The notes under the pieces are model-generated. The model did no database searches, was not told the DNA's origin, and worked only from the letters and a program-made list of their open reading frames with translations. 64,000 nucleotides of DNA from an uncultured Acidimicrobiales bacterium (GTDB lineage: Bacteria > Actinomycetota > Acidimicrobiia > Acidimicrobiales > Aldehydirespiratoraceae). The position numbers were made by a program, and so were the translations under genes. Positions within the stretch are counted from its first letter, which is position 1; each line of letters starts with the position of its first letter. Location: assembly GCA_951812975.1 (NCBI GenBank), contig CATOTC010000001.1:744001-808000 (forward strand). Direction: 5' to 3'. This document shows, piece by piece, positions 46,837 through 54,870 of the stretch.

Positions 46837-47925
46837 ATGCAGGGACTGATTCTTGAAGGAACCACCGAAGACTCCGTGCGTCTGTCGACCGATGTCGAGT
46901 TCGCGCAGCGCGACCTGGCCCCCCGCCAGGTACGCGTCGAGATCAAGGCAGCCGGCGTGTGCGGATCCGACCTGAGTTGCGTGCACGGCAAGTACTACAT
47001 GCCCACACCCCTGGTCCCGGGCCATGAGGCCGCCGGCGTGGTTGTGGAGACGGGCTCCGCGGTCACCTACTGCCAAGTTGGCGACCATGTCATCCTGTCG
47101 ACCTTCAGCAACTGCGGTCACTGCGCTGACTGCGAGGGAGGCGATCCGGGGAACTGCAGCGTGTCGATGGGCAACCTCACCCAGCCCTACTGTGAGGGCG
47201 AGCAGCCGCTCTACAACTTTGCCGGGATCGGCGCCTTCGTGCAGGAGACGATCGTGGGTGAGAACCAGTGCATCCCGATCCCCGCGGAGATGCCCCTCAC
47301 CGCTGCGGCGCTGATCGGCTGTGGTGTCATCACAGGCACCGGCGCGGTGTTCAACCGGGCACGGCTGCAACTCGGCGACACCTGTGTGGTCATCGGTGCC
47401 GGCGGTGTCGGCCTCAATGTCATCCAGGCAGCCAAGCTCTGCGGGGCCAGTCAGATCATCGCTGTGGACCGGGTCCCCGAGAAGGAGGCCTTCGCCATCG
47501 ACTTCGGAGCGACCGACTTCATTCTGGCCGACGAGGGCGTCGACGTGATCAGCGAGGTCAAGAAGATGACTGGTACCGGCGTCGACCACGCTTTCGAGGT
47601 GGTGGGCTCCACCAAGCTCCTCACCGACTGTCTGGCGATGACCCGGCCGGGCGGCAACATCTGCGCGGTGGGTGTGCCGGACCTCACAGCCGAGGTCACC
47701 TACCCGTTCCAGGCTCTGCACCAGAACAAGAACCTGCTGGGCATCCGTGCGGGTGGCGCCCGTCCCCGCAAGGACTTCCCGATGCTGGCCAACCTCTACC
47801 TGAAGGGCCAACTCAAACTCGATCAGCTGATCAGCAACACCGCCGGCCTCGACGGGCTCCAGGGTGCCTTCGACGCCATCAAGACCGGCACCGAGGCCCG
47901 CACCGTCCTACTCCCCAACGGCTGA
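46837..47925 (+). CDS. Zn-dependent alcohol dehydrogenase (class III / mycothiol-type)
   Basis: GVCGSDLSCVHGKYYMPTPLVPGHEAAGVV, structural Zn Cys cluster CGHCADCEGGDPGNC, GAGGVGLNVIQAAKLCGA. Confidence 0.9.
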   Translation: MQGLILEGTTEDSVRLSTDVEFAQRDLAPRQVRVEIKAAGVCGSDLSCVHGKYYMPTPLVPGHEAAGVVVETGSAVTYCQVGDHVILSTFSNCGHCADCEGGDPGNCSVSMGNLTQPYCEGEQPLYNFAGIGAFVQETIVGENQCIPIPAEMPLTAAALIGCGVITGTGAVFNRARLQLGDTCVVIGAGGVGLNVIQAAKLCGASQIIAVDRVPEKEAFAIDFGATDFILADEGVDVISEVKKMTGTGVDHAFEVVGSTKLLTDCLAMTRPGGNICAVGVPDLTAEVTYPFQALHQNKNLLGIRAGGARPRKDFPMLANLYLKGQLKLDQLISNTAGLDGLQGAFDAIKTGTEARTVLLPNG

Positions 47926-47972
47926 GAACCACTGGGGACTGACACCGCTGGGGATTCCGGTTCTAACGGCGA

Positions 47973-48704
47973 TCACATGACCTGATCGGTGTCGAGCTCG
48001 GCGGGCAGCGAACTGGCGCGGATCCGCTGCGCGAACGAATAGTCGAGCGGTGTGATCGCGTCGTAGGGGGCGTCGAGCACTATCTCGGCATCTTCGCCAT
48101 AACCGGCGGCCTCGCGGGTTGCCAGGGTGGTATCGGCTATTACGCCTGAGAGCAGGTAGATATCGGCTTCGAGTCCGGTGAAGAAACGGCTGGTGAACGA
48201 CATCACGCCGTGCACGCCGTCGACGCCCACCGCCCGCTCGGCCACCGTACGCGCCTCGCCGCCACGCCGCAGCACGACCCGGATGCCGGTGTGGCCGAGG
48301 TAGGGGATGTCGCGGTCATCAAGATTCAAGGCTGGGTCGCCGACAACCCAGGAAAGGTCCATAGCGTCACCGGTCCTGACCGTCCGGCGGCCTGCCCCCT
48401 CCATCCGACCCGCTGCTTCCAGAACCTCGCGAAAGACCGTCATCGCCGCTATCGCCTCCGCTGGGTCCACCGCAGTCAGATAAATCGTGACGTTGACTCC
48501 CTTGCCGTCCTCGAAACCCCGATGAGGCTCATCAGGCAGCCTGATGTCGTGAAGTTCCGGGGGTGCGACATAACGGCGGCCCGCGGCGATTTCAGGCATG
48601 GCGATGTTGGGAGGCAGATGCTCCAAGTCGTACCAGCGGTTCCAACTCTCGATGTTGTCGTGGTCGGTGTCGAGCGCTGTGAAGATGATCCCTTTGGCTT
48701 CCAT
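47973..48704 (-). CDS. Conserved hypothetical protein (probable ferredoxin-like fold)
   Basis: MEAKGIIFTALDTDHDNIESWNRWYDLEHLPPNIAMPEIAAGRRYVAPPELH: EthD/DUF-like WYDxEH pattern; start 48704. Confidence 0.6.
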   Translation of the reverse strand: MEAKGIIFTALDTDHDNIESWNRWYDLEHLPPNIAMPEIAAGRRYVAPPELHDIRLPDEPHRGFEDGKGVNVTIYLTAVDPAEAIAAMTVFREVLEAAGRMEGAGRRTVRTGDAMDLSWVVGDPALNLDDRDIPYLGHTGIRVVLRRGGEARTVAERAVGVDGVHGVMSFTSRFFTGLEADIYLLSGVIADTTLATREAAGYGEDAEIVLDAPYDAITPLDYSFAQRIRASSLPAELDTDQVM

Positions 48705-48727
48705 TGCGCAGTCCAGTCTGTGACGCC

Positions 48728-49939
48728 TCAGCCGAGGGGCAGCACCGGGGTCGGGAGCGGGTGACGGTACAGGGCGGCGGCGTTCTGGCTGCACATCATG
48801 CGAAGTTCGGCCGCGGGCAGGTCGCCCCACGCGTCTGCGATCACCTGCTGGGTGTCGGGCCAGGTCGAGTCGCCGTGGGGATAGTCGGTCTCGATGCAGA
48901 TGTTCTCGACGCCGATGATGTCGCGGCAGCGGATCGTTGAGGGATCGTCGATCGTGCAGAACCAGAAGTTGCGCCGCAAGACGTCGGCGGGACGCTCAGC
49001 CCAGCCTCTGCCGTAACCAGAACGGTCGACGAGGTTGTCGAGCCGGTCGATCAGCATCGGCACCCAGCCGATCCCGCCTTCGCTCATCGCGATCTTCAAT
49101 CGTGGTTGACGCAGCGGGTACTCCGACCAGAGCCATTCAGCACACGACCCGAGCGAGAGCTGACCGAACATGGTGGCGCCGAGTTGCAGCCCCGGGGACC
49201 CCTGCGGCATCGGATACATGCCGGAACTGCCGACATGCAGAGAAATCACGGTGTCGGTGTCGACGCAGGCCTGAATGATCGGATCCCAGAAATCCCGTGC
49301 CCAGAGACTGGGAAGGCCGATGGCGTGGGGACGCTCGGGCATGGTCACCGAGACGAACCCGCGGGCCGCGTTGCGGTGAATCTCCTCCACAGCACCCTCC
49401 GACGAGCCGAGGTACGTGATCCCGCCCGGAATGACCCGCTCGGGATAGGGCTCATACCATTCGGTGAAGAGCCAGTCGTTCCAGGCCCTCACCGCATCGA
49501 TTCCGACCGCAGGGTCGCTCGCCCCGGCGAACACCGAGCCGCAGAAACCGGTGATCTGGCTCGGGAAGTTGAGCATCGCCCAGATACCGCCGAGGTCCAT
49601 GTCGCGCACTCGCGCCTCGATGTCGTAGCACCCCGGACGCATCTGCTCGAAACGGAAGGGTTCGATCTTGACGGTCTCGGGTCGCCGGCCGGCCACCGCA
49701 TTCATGCCCATCTGCACGTACCGGGCACCGTCGAACTCCCAAACCTGATGCCCCTCATCGGTCTCGATCAGTTGAGGCCCACGATCACGGAGCCCCGGCT
49801 GCATATAGGTCTCGAAGAGGTGGGGCGGTTCGACGACGTGGTCATCGACGGACACCACGGTGTAGCGCACCTCCGCGGGCGGCGGGTCCGGTAAGAAGAG
49901 GTCGTCTAGCGATGCAGCAGTCTCACCGTAAGAGTTCAC
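48728..49939 (-). CDS. Amidohydrolase-family (COG2159/ACMSD-like) protein
   Basis: YTVVSVDDHVVEPPHLFETYM, ISLHVGSSGMYP, KIAMSEGGIGWVPML, ENICIETDYPHGDSTWP. Confidence 0.9.
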   Translation of the reverse strand: MNSYGETAASLDDLFLPDPPPAEVRYTVVSVDDHVVEPPHLFETYMQPGLRDRGPQLIETDEGHQVWEFDGARYVQMGMNAVAGRRPETVKIEPFRFEQMRPGCYDIEARVRDMDLGGIWAMLNFPSQITGFCGSVFAGASDPAVGIDAVRAWNDWLFTEWYEPYPERVIPGGITYLGSSEGAVEEIHRNAARGFVSVTMPERPHAIGLPSLWARDFWDPIIQACVDTDTVISLHVGSSGMYPMPQGSPGLQLGATMFGQLSLGSCAEWLWSEYPLRQPRLKIAMSEGGIGWVPMLIDRLDNLVDRSGYGRGWAERPADVLRRNFWFCTIDDPSTIRCRDIIGVENICIETDYPHGDSTWPDTQQVIADAWGDLPAAELRMMCSQNAAALYRHPLPTPVLPLG

Positions 49940-50496
49940 AGGTCAGCCAGAGTAACGGGGCGAATCTGCGCGGGCTCCACCGGTCGGCTCGCAATGCCGG
50001 CCCAGCCGTCACCAGCGGTGTATGAGTCCTCACACTGCACCAGGCCGTCCTCGTCGAAACCCCAGACGATCATCATCCGAGTCTGGAACATGTACAGCCC
50101 GTCGAGATCGGGCACTTCGATCCCGGCGTCGGCAAGGAACGCCCCAGGGTAAGCCATCCGCATGGGGCCTTCCGTGGTGACGGCATCCTGGTCCACCACC
50201 ATGCGATCGACCGCGTGCTCGACGTTGTTGCGGCCGCTCGCAACCAAGTCCGCGTAGAACGCTCCGACCCCGTGCTTGCCCGCCACATCGGTGACCTCGT
50301 CTCCGAAGAAGCGATAGTGGGCGCGCGGCGAGACCGTCGCCATCAGACGCTCATAGTCGGGCAGGGCCTCAGCCTTGGCATGTTCAATGATCGTGCCGAG
50401 CAGCTTGCGACGCCGCGGGTCTGTCTCAGTTGCCAGCCGATGCTCGGCCATCGCCCAGTTCTTTCGCTGATCGATCAGATACTCCACGTTGCTCAT
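49936..50496 (-). CDS. SnoaL/NTF2-fold hypothetical protein
   Basis: ALPDYERLMATVSPRAHYRFFGDEVTDVAGKHGVGAFYADLVASGRNNVEHAVDRMVVDQDAV; 4-bp overlap with the downstream amidohydrolase. Confidence 0.65.
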   Translation of the reverse strand: MSNVEYLIDQRKNWAMAEHRLATETDPRRRKLLGTIIEHAKAEALPDYERLMATVSPRAHYRFFGDEVTDVAGKHGVGAFYADLVASGRNNVEHAVDRMVVDQDAVTTEGPMRMAYPGAFLADAGIEVPDLDGLYMFQTRMMIVWGFDEDGLVQCEDSYTAGDGWAGIASRPVEPAQIRPVTLADL

Positions 50497-50623
50497 CCCC
50501 TCGGCTCGGCTTGCGTGATCCCTATTTACGCCCACCCAACGGGGCAGACCAAATTGTCGAGCATCAAACGCCCCGATTTCCCCGAGATGGAGCGCGGGGT
50601 GCGTAAGTGCCTACGCTGTCGGC

Positions 50624-51805
50624 GTGAAGGTTCTGGTGATGGGTGGGACAAACTTCAACGGCTTGGCGCTGGTACACGAACTTGTGCGCCAGTCCCACGC
50701 GGTGACCGTGTTGAACCGTGGCCGAAGCACCGCTGAGATACCGGATTCGGTCGGCCGTCTCGTCGCTGACCGCAGCCAACCCGAGACTGTGCGCGCTGTT
50801 CTGACCGGAACCGAATGGGACGTGATCCAAGACATAACCGCATACCACCCCCAAGATGTCGAACTGATGATCGAGTTGTTCTCCGGTCGAGTCGGCCACT
50901 ACATCTTCGCCTCTTCGACAGTCACCTACGCCCAAGCCGACGTGCTGCCGATCACCGAGAGCCACCCCGACGACCGCAGCGACCGCCAGAACGAATACGG
51001 ACTGCACAAGCTGTTGTGCGAGGACCTCCTGTGGAAGGCCCACAGCGAGCACGACTTTCCCGCCACCAGCGTTGCGTTCTCGATGGTCTTCGGACCGCAC
51101 AACATGATCCCGGCCCGCGAGCAGAGAATGTTCCGCCGTATTCTCGACGGCAGGCCCGTGTTGATACCAGGCGACGGACAGACCCTGCTGCAGCTCGGCC
51201 ACGTCGACGACCAGGCAAACGCGCTCCAGCAGATGATGGGCCGCAACGGGACTTTCGGTCGCCGCTACAACCTCACCGGGAACACGGCCATCACCCGCAA
51301 CCACTATGTCAACACCATCTCGGCCGCCATCGGCAGGACCGCCGATGTGCGATATATCCCGCATCCGATCATGGACGCACTGTGGAGCGGCGAGCAGACC
51401 CTCGACGTCGCCGCGAACTCAGGCGTCGGACTGCAGACCCGGTCGACAGTCAAAGCCTCCGACACCGCCACAGTGTCTGAGGGCGGCACAGTGTCTGAGG
51501 GCGGCACAGTGTCTGAGGGCGGCACAGTGTCTGAGATCGGCAGAGTGTCCCGCGGTGCGCAACGATTCCAGCTGGCACAACTCGTGCAGCACCTTGCGCC
51601 CAATATCCACCACTGGAACTCCAGCACGGTGTTCTCGATCGACCGGCTCCGCAACGACCTCGGCTGGGAGCCTCAACACACCTTCGAGTCGATGGTCGAC
51701 CACACGTTCGACTGGTACAACGACGCTGGTCTGGCGCAGACGCAGACCGTCGACTGGGGTTTCGAGGAATCGATCCTCGCGGTGCTCAACGCTCAAGGCG
51801 AATGA
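50624..51805 (+). CDS. NAD-dependent epimerase/dehydratase (atypical SDR)
   Basis: KVLVMGGTNFNGLALVHELVRQSHAVTVLNRG; ITAYHPQDVELMIE, YGLHKLLCEDLL. Confidence 0.85.
   Translation: MKVLVMGGTNFNGLALVHELVRQSHAVTVLNRGRSTAEIPDSVGRLVADRSQPETVRAVLTGTEWDVIQDITAYHPQDVELMIELFSGRVGHYIFASSTVTYAQADVLPITESHPDDRSDRQNEYGLHKLLCEDLLWKAHSEHDFPATSVAFSMVFGPHNMIPAREQRMFRRILDGRPVLIPGDGQTLLQLGHVDDQANALQQMMGRNGTFGRRYNLTGNTAITRNHYVNTISAAIGRTADVRYIPHPIMDALWSGEQTLDVAANSGVGLQTRSTVKASDTATVSEGGTVSEGGTVSEGGTVSEIGRVSRGAQRFQLAQLVQHLAPNIHHWNSSTVFSIDRLRNDLGWEPQHTFESMVDHTFDWYNDAGLAQTQTVDWGFEESILAVLNAQGE
51470..51541 (+). repeat. 18-bp in-frame tandem repeat ACAGTGTCTGAGGGCGGC x4 inside the epimerase gene (TVSEGG)3-TVSEIG
   Basis: Copies at 51470, 51488, 51506, 51524. 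Confidence 0.96.
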
Positions 51806-51873
51806 ACCCGAGGAACACAAATCGGCCCGACGAAATATGCGGCCGGGGCAACGCCTCATCTATCATTTCGGCC

Positions 51874-53112
51874 ATGGCCATAGACGGACTCGATCTCATC
51901 TCCCCGGTTCGCTACGGCGAGTCGGGCCAACCCCACGCGCAATGGGAGCAGCTTCGCAAAGAGCCATTGCAGTATTTCGAGACTGAAGATCGTGAGCCGT
52001 TCTGGGCAGTGACCAGACACGCCGACATCATGGAGATCTCAAGTCGCCCCGAGGACTTCAGCAACAGCAACGGCATCGTGGTGTTGAGCAGCGAACAAGT
52101 GGAGAGGCGCGCCAAGGGCTATCCGGTCCAGATGAAGACTGTCATCGAGATGGACCCGCCCGACCATCGCATGTTCCGCAAGGTCGCCAGTGGTTACTTC
52201 ACACCTCGAGGCATCGAACGGCTCGACGAGATCGTGGAGACCAGCGCCCGCACCGTAATCGACAGCCTCGGCCCCGAAGGCGAAGCCGACTTCGTCGAGA
52301 ACGTCGCCCAGAAGCACCCCCTGCGGGTGTTGGCGACGATCCTCGGGATCGAGCCGCATCAAGAGGAGCAGTTGCTGGAGTTGACCAGCCAGCTGCTCGC
52401 CAGCGAAGACCCTGAGCTTCGACGCCAGGGCGAGGATCGTCACGAAGCCAGCTTCGACTTGATGATGGACTTCTTCAACATGTTCAACAACATCATTCAA
52501 GATCGCCGTGCCAACCCCCGTGACGACCTCGCCAGCATGCTGGCCAACGCCACCTTGGAGAACGGCGAGCCGCTGGGAGACATCGAGACGCTCGGCTACT
52601 ACCTGATCATCTTCAACGCCGGGCACGACACCACCCGCCATTCGCTGACCGGGGCGTTCCAGGCACTCCTCGATAATCCCGATGAGTTGAAACGTCTGCG
52701 TGAAGACCCGAGCCTGCTCAAGACCGCTGTCGAAGAGGTGGTCCGCTACACGGCACCCGTCAACTACATGAAGCGAACCGCAACCCGCGATCTCGTCTTC
52801 GACGGACAGGACATCAAGGAGGGCCAGATCCTCGCGCTCTTCTACGCTTCGGGCAGCCGCGACGAGACCGTCTTTGAAGACCCAAACCGCTTCGACATCG
52901 GTCGCAGCCCCAACCGGCATCTCGGCTTCGGCTGGGCGGAGCACTATTGCCTGGGTGCCCATCTCGCCCGGGCCAGCATCAAGGCGCTGCTGGCGCAGAT
53001 GGCGTCGCGGATCGAATCAATGGAGCATGCGGGCACGGCGGAGTACGTGGCATCGAGCTTCGTGGTCGGACCCAAGCATCTGCCTGTTCGCTACAGAATG
53101 TTCGACCGCTGA
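51874..53112 (+). CDS. Cytochrome P450 with non-canonical heme loop (FGWAEHYCLG)
   Basis: AGHDTTRHSL, EEVVRYTAP, FGWAEHYCLGAHLAR; start ATG 51874. Confidence 0.92.
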   Translation: MAIDGLDLISPVRYGESGQPHAQWEQLRKEPLQYFETEDREPFWAVTRHADIMEISSRPEDFSNSNGIVVLSSEQVERRAKGYPVQMKTVIEMDPPDHRMFRKVASGYFTPRGIERLDEIVETSARTVIDSLGPEGEADFVENVAQKHPLRVLATILGIEPHQEEQLLELTSQLLASEDPELRRQGEDRHEASFDLMMDFFNMFNNIIQDRRANPRDDLASMLANATLENGEPLGDIETLGYYLIIFNAGHDTTRHSLTGAFQALLDNPDELKRLREDPSLLKTAVEEVVRYTAPVNYMKRTATRDLVFDGQDIKEGQILALFYASGSRDETVFEDPNRFDIGRSPNRHLGFGWAEHYCLGAHLARASIKALLAQMASRIESMEHAGTAEYVASSFVVGPKHLPVRYRMFDR

Positions 53113-53114
53113 GC

Positions 53115-54758
53115 GTGAGACTCGGCGAACACCGTTTCCAAGAACCCGGTTATCGCCTTACCGCAAGCGAATTCATCAAACATGTCGCTGATGATTGGGG
53201 CGACCGAAACCTCTGCGTGATCGAGCAGGAGACGCTGACGTTCAACCAAGCCGAAGCGCGGTCAGCGGAACTGGCCAAAGCCCTGCTGGCTTCGGGCGTG
53301 CAGGCGGGAACCCATGTCGGGTTGCTGGCACCCAACGGAGGCGACTGGATCGTTGCCTGGCTCGCGGCGACCCGTATCGGCGCTCTGGTTGTGCTGCTCA
53401 ACACCTATTACAAACCCCGCGAGCTCCGGTGGGTGCTCGAGCACAGCGATGTCGAGGTACTGCTGACCGTTGACGAGCATCTCAACAACAACTACGTCGA
53501 ACGGCTCGAATCGGTCTTGGAGGGTCTGGGCCAAGCGACCGCAGGCGACATCGCGGTCGGGTCCCACCCCGCGCTGCGCAGTGTCTGGATGTGGGGAGAT
53601 GAGGTCCCGTGTTGGGCCGGGCACGTAGACGACCTGCTCGCTACAGCCGCAGAGACCAGCGACGCTGAACTGGCCGACGCCGAAGCAGCGGTGGCACCCG
53701 AAGACTCCATGATCGTCATGTACAGCTCCGGCAGCACAGGCGATCCGAAGGGTGTGGTTCATTCGCATGCGGGGGTGATCTGCCATCCCTACAACCTGTT
53801 GCAGTTCCTCGACCGCCGCGCGGGCGAGGTCCTGTACACCCCGATGCCGCTGTTCTGGGTCGGCGGAATGACCTACGTGCTGATCGCGAGCATGCACGCG
53901 GGTACAACGATCATCTTCGAGCACCAGTTCGAACCGGAGGCAACGCTGGAGTTGATCGAACGCCATCGAGTAAACCATGTCGTCGGCTGGCCCCACATGG
54001 CCAAGGCGCTCGTCGAGCATCCGACCGCCAAGGACCGGGACCTCTCCTCGGTGCGCTCGGGCAGCATCGAGGAGTTCCTGCCTGAACACATCCGCATCGA
54101 TGATCCCGAACTGCGGCCCAACGCTCTGGGGATGACCGAGTCGCTGGGTCCACACTCCATCGAGATGATGGGGGGCGAGCTGCCCCCGGCGAAGCGGGGT
54201 TCGTTCGGCCGTTCGGTGCCCGGTGTTGCGCACCGCATCGTCGATCCCGCGTCCGGCACCGAGCAACCGCCGGGAGAGATGGGCGAGATTCACATCAAGG
54301 GTTACTCGCTGATGCTCGGCTTGTTGAAGACCGACCCACAGGATGTGTTCACTGCAGACGGCTGGTTCCCGACCGGTGACGCAGGGCACCTCGATGCGGA
54401 CGGACACCTCTATTTCAAGGGTCGCATGGGCGACCAGATCAAGTCTTCGGGGATGAACATCACGCCGCGCGAGGTGGAGATCGTCCTAGAGGAGCAGGAC
54501 GAGGTCATGGACGCCTACGTGATGGGCGTGCCAAGTGCGCAACGCGGCCAGGATGTGGCCGCAGCCGTCGTGTTGCGGCCCGATGAGTTCTGCGAGCCGA
54601 GTGAGTTGCAGGCCCGCGTCAAGGCGGAGCTGTCGAGCTTCAAGGTTCCCCGTCACATCGCGGTGTTCGCCTCGCCGAGCGAACTACCCTGGTTGGACAG
54701 CGGAAAAATCGACCTGACCGCGCTGGGGCAACTGCTCGCCGAGCGTTTCGGCAGCTGA
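53115..54758 (+). CDS. AMP-dependent acyl-CoA synthetase/ligase
   Basis: MIVMYSSGSTGDPKGVVHSHAGV, GMTESLGPHS, GWFPTGDAGHLDADGHLYFKGRMGDQIKSSGMNITPREVE; GTG start 53115, 2 bp after the P450 stop. Confidence 0.92.
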   Translation: MRLGEHRFQEPGYRLTASEFIKHVADDWGDRNLCVIEQETLTFNQAEARSAELAKALLASGVQAGTHVGLLAPNGGDWIVAWLAATRIGALVVLLNTYYKPRELRWVLEHSDVEVLLTVDEHLNNNYVERLESVLEGLGQATAGDIAVGSHPALRSVWMWGDEVPCWAGHVDDLLATAAETSDAELADAEAAVAPEDSMIVMYSSGSTGDPKGVVHSHAGVICHPYNLLQFLDRRAGEVLYTPMPLFWVGGMTYVLIASMHAGTTIIFEHQFEPEATLELIERHRVNHVVGWPHMAKALVEHPTAKDRDLSSVRSGSIEEFLPEHIRIDDPELRPNALGMTESLGPHSIEMMGGELPPAKRGSFGRSVPGVAHRIVDPASGTEQPPGEMGEIHIKGYSLMLGLLKTDPQDVFTADGWFPTGDAGHLDADGHLYFKGRMGDQIKSSGMNITPREVEIVLEEQDEVMDAYVMGVPSAQRGQDVAAAVVLRPDEFCEPSELQARVKAELSSFKVPRHIAVFASPSELPWLDSGKIDLTALGQLLAERFGS

Positions 54759-54870
54759 ATCCTCCGAGAATTCGTCGATCCGGCGTCTCCGGGCGCGCTG
54801 TCTTGGCAATCTGGCTCGACAGGAAGTTACGATGCACTCGACCCACTCCCTGCTCTAGGAGGCGCCGAAG

